Below, piece by piece: positions 8,416-16,821 of a stretch of DNA of 41,987 nucleotides (positions within the stretch are counted from its first letter, which is position 1; every line of letters begins with the position of its first letter). Source of the DNA: Saliniplasma sp046497075 (GTDB lineage Archaea; Thermoplasmatota; Thermoplasmata; Halarchaeoplasmatales; Halarchaeoplasmataceae); NCBI GenBank assembly GCA_046497075.1, contig JAWOGF010000074.1, positions 1 to 41,987 on the forward strand. The letters run 5' to 3'. The translations under genes and the position numbers were made by a program. The notes beneath the pieces were generated by a model that was given only the letters and a program-made list of their open reading frames with translations, had not been told where the DNA came from and ran no database searches.

Positions 8416-9822
8416 CTATTTATAATCTTTCAGAACTTTATAGAAACGCTCTGAGATATCTTCTGGCATGGTCCCCCATCCTAGATCTTCAAAAGCCAAC
8501 TCCCCAGCCCTACATGTGATATACGCTCCCACTCTTGCAGCGTCGAAGGGGTCCATGCCCTTTGAAAACAATCCACTGACTACGCCAGCTAATGTATCTC
8601 CCGTACCCCCTACGGTCATGGCCGGCGTCCCGAAATCATTCCTCTTTATCCTTTGACCGTCAGTGATGTAATCGACATTACCTTTGAGTAGAACGGTTAT
8701 ATCGTATTCTTGCGCTAATTCCTCCGCGGATTCGGTTACATCATTTTTTATTTCGAATCTACTTATCTCACCAGCGTGTGGTGTTAAGATGGTATCTTTA
8801 GGAAGCAGTTCTGGATTATCGACCACTGCTTTCAACCCGTCTGCATCTAATACTAGTGGTTTCTTAAGTCTTTTAATAAAATCCCTACATGCTTTTAGTG
8901 TGGCTTGGTCATCCCCTAACCCGGGACCCAATAGGACTGCATCGGATTCTTTAGAGAGTTGTAATATTTTATCGACGTGTTTTTTTCGAACCTTCTCTCC
9001 TTTCAACGGATGGACTATAAAATTAGGTGAAAATCCCGCAACAACGTTTTTTACAGACCCTGGAACCGCTAATCGCACAAGATCGACTCCCACTCTATAG
9101 GCGGCTATACCGGCTAAAGCGGGAGCACCAGTATATGGTCCTCCACCGATTATTAGTAATCTCCCATTATCTCCCTTGTGTGAAACGTCATCGGGTGTTG
9201 GATACAACAGAAGTTCCCCTGGGCCGGTGAATTTTTCCGCTTCTTCAGGTATACCTATATCCTTTACGATAATCTCTCCACAACTACTTTCATCCATGCC
9301 TACTTTTTTATCGTGGAAGGTGACCGTCAATTCCGGTTCAACATTTATATCGGTTCCCAGCCCGCTGGGGATATCTACCGAAACCACTCTACAAACTGTT
9401 TCATTTACACACTCTATCAAACTCCTATAGGGCTCTCTTATGTCCCCTTTTATCCCGGTTCCCAGGAGTGCATCCACGACGATCTTATCTTGCATTACGT
9501 CCCGATCTATCTCATCGACGATCTCACATTCTAATCTGTCAAGGTTATTCTTTGCTAACTCTGATCTTACACCCTTTAGACCTTTGATCAGATATACTGT
9601 GATATCTTCTTTCCCTCTCCATTCACTGAGGTATCGGGCTGCCACATATCCGTCACCACCGTTATTACCGGTTCCACACAAGAATATAATCCGCTCTTCT
9701 GGATAACGTTGATGTATCTCTTCTGCAAGTTTTTTACCCGCGTTCTCCATGAGTCTTTTCGGCGGAACACCTCTGAAATCAGAATTTCTATCCAAAACGG
9801 CGACTTCCTGAAACTGTAACAT
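8416..9822 (-). CDS. nnr: Bifunctional NAD(P)H-hydrate epimerase / ADP-dependent NAD(P)H-hydrate dehydratase
   Basis: Repairs damaged NAD(P)HX. The N-terminal epimerase (YjeF_N, about residues 1-205) shows NAGKKLAEEI and the CGTGNNGGDGYVAARYL loop. The C-terminal dehydratase (YjeF/carbohydrate kinase fold, about 215-468) shows GGGPYTGAPALAG, VLLGPGLG, LDADGLKAV, TPHAGE and GTGDTLAGVVSGL with the catalytic Asp. Length and order match the usual fused enzyme. It is transcribed toward the Roadblock operon, from a start near the tRNA genes. Confidence 0.95.
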   Translation of the reverse strand: MLQFQEVAVLDRNSDFRGVPPKRLMENAGKKLAEEIHQRYPEERIIFLCGTGNNGGDGYVAARYLSEWRGKEDITVYLIKGLKGVRSELAKNNLDRLECEIVDEIDRDVMQDKIVVDALLGTGIKGDIREPYRSLIECVNETVCRVVSVDIPSGLGTDINVEPELTVTFHDKKVGMDESSCGEIIVKDIGIPEEAEKFTGPGELLLYPTPDDVSHKGDNGRLLIIGGGPYTGAPALAGIAAYRVGVDLVRLAVPGSVKNVVAGFSPNFIVHPLKGEKVRKKHVDKILQLSKESDAVLLGPGLGDDQATLKACRDFIKRLKKPLVLDADGLKAVVDNPELLPKDTILTPHAGEISRFEIKNDVTESAEELAQEYDITVLLKGNVDYITDGQRIKRNDFGTPAMTVGGTGDTLAGVVSGLFSKGMDPFDAARVGAYITCRAGELAFEDLGWGTMPEDISERFYKVLKDYK

Positions 9823-9888
9823 ATCACATATATAATGTTGGTGGGATATAGGAGTTTTGCAAAATGGAGGTTTTTTAGTGTTTTAAAG

Positions 9889-9962
9889 TGGGCCCGGCCG
9901 GATTTGAACCGACGACCATCTGGTTATGAGCCAGACGCTCCGCCATACTAAGCTACGGGCCC
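9889..9962 (-). tRNA. tRNA-Met (CAT), elongator type
   Basis: A 74-nt cloverleaf on the minus strand. The acceptor stem GGGCCCG pairs fully with CGGGCCC, discriminator A at 9889. The anticodon arm is TCTGG-CTCATAA-CCAGA. The T arm is GTCGG-TTCAAAT-CCGGC. CCA is not encoded, as is usual in archaea. The CAT anticodon could also be a tRNA-Ile2 with a modified C34; I favour elongator Met because of the overall sequence, but identity elements were not checked by alignment. Confidence 0.93.
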
Positions 9963-10016
9963 TTGGTTTGGTTCATAATATTACTTGTTATTTAAGATTG
10001 ATGTTTTTAGATAGTA

Positions 10017-10110
10017 TGGGCCGAGGCGGAATTGAACCGCCGATCTTCGCCTTTCTAACTGGTGTTTGCCAGATGTAAGGGCGACGTCATGACCCCTAGA
10101 CCACCGGCCC
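10017..10110 (-). tRNA. tRNA-Val (TAC) with a 21-nt intron
   Basis: A 94-nt gene on the minus strand; mature length 73 nt. The acceptor is GGGCCGG with TCGGCCC (one G-U pair), the T arm GGCGG-TTCAATT-CCGCC, the anticodon stem TCGCC with GGCGA. Removing 10053-10073 leaves a normal 7-nt loop CTTACAA with anticodon TAC. CCA is not encoded. It sits 54 bp upstream of the tRNA-Met gene on the same strand. Confidence 0.93.
10053..10073 (-). other. tRNA-Val intron at position 37/38
   Basis: The 21-nt insert forms a bulge-helix-bulge with the exons: anticodon stem, 3-nt bulge AA^A, a 4-bp helix CTTA/TTAG (with one U-U mismatch), 3-nt bulge CA^T, then an intron hairpin CTGG-CAAACA-CCAG. This is the canonical archaeal tRNA endonuclease site. 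Confidence 0.85.
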
Positions 10111-10154
10111 GGTATATCATTTACATTTTACGTCCGGGATGATTAGATTAGCCT

Positions 10155-10166
10155 GAAATATTTAAT
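10155..10166 (+). promoter_or_regulatory. Probable TATA box of the flavodiiron gene
   Basis: GAAATATTTAAT about 85-95 bp before the ATG at 10250. It leaves a leader of about 60 nt that ends in a GGAGGA ribosome-binding site at 10238-10243. Confidence 0.4.
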
Positions 10167-10249
10167 CCTTTTGACTAGCTGTCTCCAAAAGACTAATAAC
10201 GTTGGTTATTGATTGATATTACATAAACATCAAAATCGGAGGAATCGAT

Positions 10250-11440
10250 ATGGCTGTTAAAAAAATAAAAGAAGACATTTTCGAAGTGGGAGCTTCACAT
10301 TATGATAGAGAACTGTTCGATGAATTGATACCCTTACCAGATGGCACTACCTACAATGCATACCTGGTGAAAACTGGAGATGAAACTGTGCTTTTAGATA
10401 CCGTTGATCCGGTGAAGGAAGAGAGATTGATGAAAAACCTTGAATCACTGGGTGTGGACAGTATCGATTACGTGATCTCTCATCATGCGGAACAGGACCA
10501 TTCTGGATCGATACCGGCAATTTTAGATAAATATCCTGAAGCAAAAGTGGTGACAAATGAGAAGTGTAAGGGCATGCTTATAGATCATCTTGAAATTTCA
10601 GAGGACAAATTCAAAGAAGTGGAGGATGAGGAAGAACTATCTATAGGCGAAAAAACGTTCAAGTTCATGAATATGCCTTGGGTACACTGGCCGGAAACCA
10701 TGGTTACGTACCTAAAAGGGGACAATATCCTTTTCTCATGTGACTTCTTTGGTTCCCATCTAGCCGCCAGCAACCTTTTTGTAGATGATAAAAAGAAAGC
10801 CTACATTTCAGCAAAGAGATACTATGCGGAGATCATGATGCCGTTCAGGACATCTATTAAGGGACATCTAAAAAAACTTGAAGACTTTGATATCGATATA
10901 ATAGCAACCAGTCATGGACCTATCTACGATGAGCCCGAATTCATAATGGACGCGTATAAAGAATGGGTTTCAGATACTGCAAAACCGGAAGTCGTGGTAC
11001 CTTACGTGTCTATGCATGGTAGTACGGACAAGATGGTAGAACATTTTGTAGATCACCTCACTAGCAAGAATTTCAAAGTCAAACCATTCAACCTAACCAC
11101 CACGGATATTGGAGAGTTGGCCATGGCACTGGTGGATGCATCAACGGTAGTCATAGGGACTCCAACGGTTCTAGCAGGTCCACATCCAAAGGCAGTTTAC
11201 GCGGCATACCTCGCAAACGCTTTAAGACCTAAGATGAAATTCGCATCTATCATCGGTTCTTACGGTTGGGGTGGCAGGATGCCAGAAACCATAAAGGATC
11301 TTTTAAAGAGTTTCAACGGAGAATTCATCGATCCCGTCATAGCAAAAGGTCATCCAACAAAAAAAGACCTAAAGAGTATCGAAGAACTTGCTGACAAGAT
11401 AATCAAGATAAATGAAGGCTCGGAGGAAGTAAAGAGGTAA
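10250..11440 (+). CDS. Flavodiiron protein (A-type flavoprotein, FprA-like)
   Basis: A di-iron flavoprotein that reduces O2 to water and/or NO to N2O. The beta-lactamase-fold domain carries the di-iron ligands: H79-x-E81-x-D83-H84, the His of WVHWPE, the Asp of SCDFFGSH and the His of TSHGPI. The C-terminal flavodoxin domain (about 250-396) starts with PYVSMHGSTDKM, the FMN phosphate loop. Length 396 is typical. Electron donor (F420H2, rubredoxin or ferredoxin) cannot be told from the sequence; no rubredoxin is fused. The GGAGGA ribosome-binding site fixes the start. The ferritin-like gene follows after 53 bp, so this looks like an oxygen-defence locus. Confidence 0.95.
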   Translation: MAVKKIKEDIFEVGASHYDRELFDELIPLPDGTTYNAYLVKTGDETVLLDTVDPVKEERLMKNLESLGVDSIDYVISHHAEQDHSGSIPAILDKYPEAKVVTNEKCKGMLIDHLEISEDKFKEVEDEEELSIGEKTFKFMNMPWVHWPETMVTYLKGDNILFSCDFFGSHLAASNLFVDDKKKAYISAKRYYAEIMMPFRTSIKGHLKKLEDFDIDIIATSHGPIYDEPEFIMDAYKEWVSDTAKPEVVVPYVSMHGSTDKMVEHFVDHLTSKNFKVKPFNLTTTDIGELAMALVDASTVVIGTPTVLAGPHPKAVYAAYLANALRPKMKFASIIGSYGWGGRMPETIKDLLKSFNGEFIDPVIAKGHPTKKDLKSIEELADKIIKINEGSEEVKR

Positions 11441-11493
11441 AGCCGATTCCAAAGATATTTGTATCTTATATATGATACTGATACGGTGAAAAT

Positions 11494-11781
11494 ATGTTCG
11501 CGAAAGAACCGATAGACTTGAAGAAGTTAAAGAAAGAAAACTCGGATAAAGAGATACTGAGGTTCGCCCTAGCTGCAGAACTGGATGCGATAAACTTTTA
11601 TGAGCAGATGGCGGATTACACTGAAAACGACCACTTGAAACAGGTACTGTTAGATGTTGCCGAGGAAGAAAAAGAACACGTTGGTGAGTTCCAGACGCTT
11701 CTATTGAAGTTGGATAAACAGCAGGTCGAGATGTTGAAGGAAGGCAAAGAAGAAGTTATGGAACTCTTGGGAGAAGACTAA
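11494..11781 (+). CDS. Small ferritin-like protein (encapsulated-ferritin type)
   Basis: A 95-residue protein of two long helices, too short for a full ferritin or rubrerythrin, so it must dimerise to build a four-helix bundle. Metal-ligand candidates are E29, Y36, E59 and H62 (AAELDAINFYEQ and EEEKEHVGEF). From memory, encapsulated ferritin of Rhodospirillum uses E32, Y39, E62 and H65, which is the same spacing. There is no obvious C-terminal encapsulin-docking tail, and no encapsulin gene nearby. A TATA-like CTTATATAT at 11465-11473 and GGTGA at 11485-11489 precede it, so it may have its own promoter besides read-through from the flavodiiron gene. Confidence 0.8.
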   Translation: MFAKEPIDLKKLKKENSDKEILRFALAAELDAINFYEQMADYTENDHLKQVLLDVAEEEKEHVGEFQTLLLKLDKQQVEMLKEGKEEVMELLGED

Positions 11782-11786
11782 ACCAT

Positions 11787-11802
11787 CTTTTTTTATCTTT
11801 TT
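11787..11802 (+). terminator. T-rich terminator after the ferritin-like gene
   Basis: T7-A-T-C-T5 tract begins 6 bp after the stop at 11781. It overlaps the last codons of the opposing DUF72 gene. Confidence 0.45.
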
Positions 11803-12575
11803 AATATCTCGATCAACCTTTTTGCGTTCTCGAACATCTCGTAGTTGTTGAACATGCAGTAAACTTTATCATATTCTCTATCCAACCCTCTCAATCTACC
11901 AGCTAGTTTCAATAATTCGTGTGTTGAATAATTGTAATCATAATCGTATTCGTTTTTGTTGAGACCATGTAATCTTATATACGTGATATCGTGTTTCGAA
12001 ACCGGTCTTTTTCTAATTATATCCACGATATGGATCAGGTTAAACTCATTGCATATCTCCCCAATATCTTCTTCGTTATCGGTCCAGTCGCCCCTAGGTT
12101 CCCAAGCGATCTCTAACTCCCCTCTATCGACCTGGCTAAAAAATTCGTACATGTTCTCTTTATTCTTTTCCGTACATCCGAAACTAGGCGGGGTTTGTAT
12201 GACCAGTACTTCTGCTTCTAAGGCTTCAGCTACTTTTTTTGTTTCTTTCCAAGCATCGAACACTTCTTTATTTGGTTTCAAATAACCAAAAGCCCTCCTC
12301 TGTTCTCCTGTCAAAGCATCTTTCCTATCTCCCCAGGTAGGACTGTTAGTGGGATGTGTCAGGGCCTGCCAGGCTTTCATGATGAAATCAAAATCATCGC
12401 AGGCTTCTTTCCTCCATCTCTCCGCTGTTCTTATCATCGGTAACTTGTAAAAGGTCTTGTTGATCTCTCCACATGGAAAATCATCGCTGTAAGCTTGTAA
12501 TTTGCTTTTATACTTCTTTTTCCAACCTTTTCCGGGCCGATAATAACCGTGACCACAGGTTCCTATATTTATCAT
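11793..12575 (-). CDS. DUF72 (YecE-like) family protein
   Basis: A 260-residue TIM-barrel-like DUF72 protein. Family features are the opening IGTCGHGYYR, INKTFYKLP after the first strand, DFDFIMKAWQALTHP, VIQTPPSF, AWEPRG and IRLHGLN; the end has a short CMFNNYE segment. Biochemical role unknown for the family. It is convergent with the ferritin-like gene, with only 11 bp between stops. The next gene upstream (SDR) is on the same strand 36 bp away and may be co-transcribed. Confidence 0.88.
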   Translation of the reverse strand: MINIGTCGHGYYRPGKGWKKKYKSKLQAYSDDFPCGEINKTFYKLPMIRTAERWRKEACDDFDFIMKAWQALTHPTNSPTWGDRKDALTGEQRRAFGYLKPNKEVFDAWKETKKVAEALEAEVLVIQTPPSFGCTEKNKENMYEFFSQVDRGELEIAWEPRGDWTDNEEDIGEICNEFNLIHIVDIIRKRPVSKHDITYIRLHGLNKNEYDYDYNYSTHELLKLAGRLRGLDREYDKVYCMFNNYEMFENAKRLIEILKR

Positions 12576-12611
12576 GAATATCCTCGCCTTCTAATATTAT
12601 ATCGTATTACT

Positions 12612-13403
12612 TTATAAGTTTGACCTGCTACCCCCGCCGTCGATGGGTATTGCTATGCCGTTCAGATAACTGGACTTCTCGGAACAAAGAAATGCCACAA
12701 CATCACCCAACTCTTGAGGCTGTCCTATCCTTTTCAGAGGAACACCTTCGGTCCATGACTCAAGCCCCTCTTCATAATCCTCGAATTCGCCCCTTTCAAC
12801 AGCCTCATCCACCAAGTTTTGGATACGGCCAGTTTCATGAGGGCCAGGTAAAACTGAATTCACTCTTATCTCTGGTCCTAACTCTCTAGATAAGGTCTTT
12901 TCCAGCCCCACAACGGCCATCCGTACTGAATTTGATAGTACTAGTGACTCTAAAGCCTCTTTTACGCTGATAGAGGTGATGTTGACAATAGTACCGGCAT
13001 CACTTTCTCTGAGATATTCAACCGATTCTCTAACAACCCTTACTACGCTCATAACCAAAAGATCAAAAGAATGATACCATTCATCGTCCGTAGTTTCTAA
13101 GAACGGTTTACTGGGAGGACCGCCTGCGCATGTCACAAGATGATCTAAACCTCCGAATTCTTCGACGGTCGCTTCAACCAATTTTCTAATTTCCTGATAA
13201 TCTTTGATATCGCCCTGCTCTGCGATCACTCTTCCATTAGCGACTCTTTCTATTTCTCGCTTTGTCTCTTTCAATTTTTGTTCATCTCTTCCATTTATAA
13301 CGATGTTCACACCTTCTCTCGCTAAAGCTTCTGCAGACGCCTTCCCCAATCCGCTGCTTGATGCAAGTACCAGAGCGGAATTTCCTTCTATTCCCAAATC
13401 CAT
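12612..13403 (-). CDS. SDR-family oxidoreductase with atypical active site
   Basis: Rossmann-fold short-chain dehydrogenase of 263 residues. The cofactor loop is LASSSGLGKA instead of the usual TGxxxGIG, followed by NGRDEQKL, GDIKD and the CAGGPP segment (normally NNAG). The catalytic Ser is present in ITSISV, but where YxxxK should follow the sequence reads LVLSNSVRMAVVG, so Tyr and Lys are lacking. This matches a known archaeal/bacterial subgroup of beta-ketoacyl-reductase-like SDRs with a non-standard site. Substrate unknown, and activity itself is uncertain. Confidence 0.9.
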   Translation of the reverse strand: MDLGIEGNSALVLASSSGLGKASAEALAREGVNIVINGRDEQKLKETKREIERVANGRVIAEQGDIKDYQEIRKLVEATVEEFGGLDHLVTCAGGPPSKPFLETTDDEWYHSFDLLVMSVVRVVRESVEYLRESDAGTIVNITSISVKEALESLVLSNSVRMAVVGLEKTLSRELGPEIRVNSVLPGPHETGRIQNLVDEAVERGEFEDYEEGLESWTEGVPLKRIGQPQELGDVVAFLCSEKSSYLNGIAIPIDGGGSRSNL

Positions 13404-13448
13404 TTTTATTCACCTTTAGAACCCATATAGATTTAGATTGTATAAAAG

Positions 13449-13462
13449 TATCGAAAACGATA
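13449..13462. promoter_or_regulatory. Palindrome between divergent SDR and CDF genes
   Basis: TATCG-AAAA-CGATA is a perfect 5-bp-arm inverted repeat between a TATAAAAG (13441-13448) and an AT-rich TAAAATTTAA (13461-13470). It could be an operator for the metal transporter. In AT-rich DNA such a short palindrome may be chance. Confidence 0.25.
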
Positions 13463-13497
13463 AAATTTAACTCTTTCGGGATGTATTCTACCTATAG

Positions 13498-14643
13498 ATG
13501 TTAACAAAATATGGGAAAGGCAAGATCGTGGCATTCTCGAGTATAGTATTGAATGTCATCATCTTTTTCGTCAAAGTCTTCATCGGTCTCCAGATCGGAA
13601 GTTTAGCTCTATTATCTGATTCTATGCACAGCCTTTCAGATAGCGCTAGTTCCATAGCTGTTTTGATAGGACTGTATATCGCTGAAAAGCCAGCAGATAA
13701 AACCCATCCGTTCGGACATGGAAGAGCTGATCAGATCGCTGTCCTTTCGGTAGGGATCATACTAGTCTTAGCAGCTCTAACATTTTTATCTGATGGTATT
13801 CAATCACTTTTAGTAGGTCCTGAGCCGATATTGATGGGTCGTTCGTTCTACTTCTACATATTTTTAACTGCCGTTGCTAAAGAGGTGATAGGGGAGATCA
13901 GTTATTACGTGGGTAAGAAAACAGGATCAGACCCCTTAAAAGCCGATGCCTGGCATCATAGAGGCGACGCTATCACGACTATTTTAGTTATCGGTGCCAT
14001 CTACGGTTCCGGAAAAGGTTTGTTATTCTTAGATCCTATGGCGGGTATAGGAATATCGTTACTTTTAGGGTATATAGGCGGCTCCTATATAAAAAAGGCT
14101 ACTAACAAATTATTGGGTGAAAAACCGCCACAGGAATTGATAGATAATATCAAGGAGGTATCTTTAGAAAGTCCCGGGGTAACTGATGTCCATAATATAC
14201 ATGTTCACGAGTACGGTGATAAAAAAGCGATCTCACTACACATGCACTCAGAACCAGGTACGACCCTGAAGGGGCATCAGTTAGCACATGACCTCGAGAA
14301 TAGATTAGAAAAGGAGTTTAACGCCGATGTAGAAGTCCATTTCGATCCATGGAAACCACCTATTGAAAAGATAGAAAATAAAATATCAAGGGTCATCGAA
14401 AGGCGGAAAGACGTGAAAAATATCCACAATATAGAGATCTCTGAAACTGGTGAAGGTCTTTTGATCTCATTCCATCTGATAGTACCTACACATGCAGAAG
14501 TAGGTGAGGCCCACGATAGAGTTACTGATGTGGAAGAAACGATAAAAAGGTTATTAAAAAAGCAGCTACCAACTAAAATAAAGATCCAGATCCATATCGA
14601 GCCCTGCGACGAGGATTGCGAGTTCTGTGACATCAAGGATTGA
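13498..14643 (+). CDS. Cation diffusion facilitator family transporter
   Basis: Divalent metal/proton antiporter in the membrane. The N-terminal 200 residues hold about six hydrophobic helices, with the metal site given by LLSDSMHSLSD in helix 2 and DAWHHRGDA (HxxxD) in helix 5; HPFGHGR lies in the loop. The C terminus is unusually long: two successive cytoplasmic dimerisation-like domains (about residues 210-290 and 295-370, each with a D-V-x-N-I-H-type strand) and a last CDEDCEFC cluster. The ATG has no clear ribosome-binding site, so the mRNA may be leaderless. Likely metals are Zn, Fe, Mn or Cd; the Cys tail hints at soft metals but does not settle it. Confidence 0.92.
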   Translation: MLTKYGKGKIVAFSSIVLNVIIFFVKVFIGLQIGSLALLSDSMHSLSDSASSIAVLIGLYIAEKPADKTHPFGHGRADQIAVLSVGIILVLAALTFLSDGIQSLLVGPEPILMGRSFYFYIFLTAVAKEVIGEISYYVGKKTGSDPLKADAWHHRGDAITTILVIGAIYGSGKGLLFLDPMAGIGISLLLGYIGGSYIKKATNKLLGEKPPQELIDNIKEVSLESPGVTDVHNIHVHEYGDKKAISLHMHSEPGTTLKGHQLAHDLENRLEKEFNADVEVHFDPWKPPIEKIENKISRVIERRKDVKNIHNIEISETGEGLLISFHLIVPTHAEVGEAHDRVTDVEETIKRLLKKQLPTKIKIQIHIEPCDEDCEFCDIKD

Positions 14644-14683
14644 AAATGAGTTCTATCCCTATATAGACGGGTGTCGAGGGAAA

Positions 14684-14696
14684 CCTTATAATATAT
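14684..14696 (+). promoter_or_regulatory. TATA box of the acyl-CoA dehydrogenase/ETF operon
   Basis: CCTTATAATATAT about 37-49 bp upstream of the ATG at 14733, which has an AGGTG ribosome-binding site at 14723-14727. A good archaeal TATA match. Confidence 0.45.
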
Positions 14697-14732
14697 GCGA
14701 TATTTTTGAGCGATTAACATATAGGTGTAATC

Positions 14733-16004
14733 ATGGCAAAGACTAAACTATCGGATGATAGAGATCTGACGGAGGAGCAGAAGTTATTTAAAGAGAGTAT
14801 AAACGATTGGGCCGAAAGGGATTTCCCCCTCGAAAGAGTTATCAAGATCAACAGAGAAGGCCATCCATTCCCACAGGATATCGTAGAGGGAATAGCAGGA
14901 CTAGGACTCATAATGGGAACCGTTCCTGAAGAGCAGGGTGGAATGGGATTGAGTTGGAGCGACCAGATAGTGATAGCCGAACAGCTCGGTTACATTGATC
15001 CCAGCATCGCAACTGCAGCTGGGTTCATGGCAGTTGAAACAGGCTGGGGTTTTACCATCAACCGGCATGCCAACGAAGAGGTAAGAGAGAAATTCGTGAA
15101 ACCAGCTATACGCGGAGATAAATTCATCGGCATAGCCACCACTGAACCAAAAGGTGGATCCGATGTCGCCGGATTTGAATCTACTGGTGAAAAGGATGGA
15201 GACGAATGGGTTTTGAATGGTGAGAAAACCTTCATCAGTGGAGTCGAAGAGTGCAGAATGATGGGTGGAGGATATTGGGTTAACGTAAGGACAGGACCAA
15301 AGATTCCGGAAGCGCCACACAAGAACATGACCGCTTTCTTCGTACCCATAGATGCAGACGGTGTTCAACCACAAGAACCTTATGATGATGCAGGAAGAGG
15401 ATCACTATCAACATCTGGATTCATAATGGAGGATGTTAGAGTTCCTGAGGAATACATGTTGGGTGAACAAGGGAAAGGATTCTATCATACCATGGAAGGT
15501 TTCGATCTAGCAAGAGTGATGATCGGTGCTAGTGCAGTCGGTGTAACAAGGAGAGTGTTAGAAGAGGCTGCAGATTATATCAAAGAAAGAGAAACATTCG
15601 GAAGGCCTTTAGCCAAATATGAGGGTATCCAGTTCCCATTCGTAGAAAGATACACAGAGATGGAAGCCAGCAGACTAATGGTGAAGAAAGTTGCTGAGAT
15701 GTGTGATACACGATACGACGAAGAAGGGTGGGAAGAGAAGACAGGTAAAGCAAAGACCTACAAACCAACAGAGATCGCAAAATGGATATCCATGATAAAA
15801 TATAAGATACCTCATCTTGCAAAAGATACCGCTGATGATGCAATGCACTGGCTCGGTGCCGCAGGTTACAGTTCTGAATACATATTCGAAACAGCATGGA
15901 GAGGGGTCATGTCTTATTGTGTAGGTGCAGAAGGCGGAGCGAATATCCAGAAGTTAGTCATCGCTAGAGAAACTCTGGGTAAAGATTACATACCGTACAA
16001 GTAA
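14733..16004 (+). CDS. Acyl-CoA dehydrogenase
   Basis: FAD-dependent acyl-CoA dehydrogenase of 423 residues. Seen in order: a helical N domain (DLTEEQKLF, LGLIMGTVPEEQGGMG), the flavin/substrate strand IATTEPKGGSDV, NGEKTFISG, the MLGEQGKGFYHTMEGFDLARV linker, RETFGRPLAKYEGIQF and the C-terminal GAEGGANIQK. The last segment takes the place of the usual YEGTxxIQ and keeps its Glu, the catalytic base in many members. Both etf genes follow at once, so the enzyme hands electrons to this ETF. Acyl chain preference is not deducible; beta-oxidation or branched amino-acid breakdown are both possible. Confidence 0.94.
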   Translation: MAKTKLSDDRDLTEEQKLFKESINDWAERDFPLERVIKINREGHPFPQDIVEGIAGLGLIMGTVPEEQGGMGLSWSDQIVIAEQLGYIDPSIATAAGFMAVETGWGFTINRHANEEVREKFVKPAIRGDKFIGIATTEPKGGSDVAGFESTGEKDGDEWVLNGEKTFISGVEECRMMGGGYWVNVRTGPKIPEAPHKNMTAFFVPIDADGVQPQEPYDDAGRGSLSTSGFIMEDVRVPEEYMLGEQGKGFYHTMEGFDLARVMIGASAVGVTRRVLEEAADYIKERETFGRPLAKYEGIQFPFVERYTEMEASRLMVKKVAEMCDTRYDEEGWEEKTGKAKTYKPTEIAKWISMIKYKIPHLAKDTADDAMHWLGAAGYSSEYIFETAWRGVMSYCVGAEGGANIQKLVIARETLGKDYIPYK

Positions 16005-16020
16005 GTGAATCGGTGATCTG

Positions 16021-16821
16021 ATGCGGTTCGTAGTTCTGGTAAAACAAGTTCCCGATACGACTGAAGTCGAAGTGGATGAAGAAACGGGGACCATAATCAG
16101 AGAGGGTGTCCCTTCTGTTCTCAACGCCTTCGACGAGTTCGCACTGAATGAAGCTATCGGTCTTAAAGAAAGAATGGATGAGGATGTTGAGATCATAGCT
16201 GTCAGTATGGGCCCTCCTCAAGCGAAAGATGCACTAAAGAAATGTCTCGCTATCGGTGCCGATCGAGCTGTACTTCTCACGGATCGTGTATTCGCTGGAG
16301 CTGATACGTGGGCTACTGCGGTAACGTTAGGAAGAGCTGTAAAAAAACTTGGTGATATAGATATTGTATTCGCTGGTCAGGAAGCATCTGATGGTAATAC
16401 CGCACAGGTAGGCCCTGAAGTGGCAGCTCAGTTGGGGATTTCTCAATTGACATTCGTGGCAGAGATCGGAGAAGTGAAAAAAGATAGTGGTCATATCATT
16501 TGTAAAAAAGAGACAGACGAAGGCCATGTGAGGATCAAGTCTAAACTTCCAGCTGTCGTAGCATGTATGCCCGAACCCGGATTTGAGCCCAAGATCCCCA
16601 ATGTTAGAGATATAATGAAAGCTAAGAAGAAACCTCTAGATGAATGGTCCTTCCAAGATTTGGGGGGAGAAGAGGAAGAGTACGGTCTCGACGGGTCTGA
16701 GAGTGTAGTGATGAAAACTTATTCGCCGCCTCCAAAAGGTGAAGGTATCAAGGTCGATGAAAAACCAGAGATCGCGGTTGAGAAGATGATCGAATTCATG
16801 GATGAGGAGGGATTGTTATGA
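16021..16821 (+). CDS. etfB: Electron transfer flavoprotein beta subunit
   Basis: Small subunit of the ETF heterodimer. Starts with VVLVKQVPDT and VLNAFDEFALNEA, typical of EtfB/FixA. The FAGQEASDGNTAQVGPE segment resembles ETFs of the FixB/bifurcating branch more than the mitochondrial type, judged from memory of those families. It starts 16 bp after the dehydrogenase stop, with GGTGATCTG just before the ATG, and its stop overlaps the etfA start (ATGA). Confidence 0.94.
   Translation: MRFVVLVKQVPDTTEVEVDEETGTIIREGVPSVLNAFDEFALNEAIGLKERMDEDVEIIAVSMGPPQAKDALKKCLAIGADRAVLLTDRVFAGADTWATAVTLGRAVKKLGDIDIVFAGQEASDGNTAQVGPEVAAQLGISQLTFVAEIGEVKKDSGHIICKKETDEGHVRIKSKLPAVVACMPEPGFEPKIPNVRDIMKAKKKPLDEWSFQDLGGEEEEYGLDGSESVVMKTYSPPPKGEGIKVDEKPEIAVEKMIEFMDEEGLL

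Noticed and set aside
8684..9100. Open frame of 138 codons opposite the NAD(P)HX repair gene
   Set aside because: The opposite strand has clear YjeF/kinase motifs; this frame is a Ser-rich shadow.
14901..15374. 157-codon frame opposite the acyl-CoA dehydrogenase gene
   Set aside because: Antisense to a well-conserved enzyme and without any recognisable feature.
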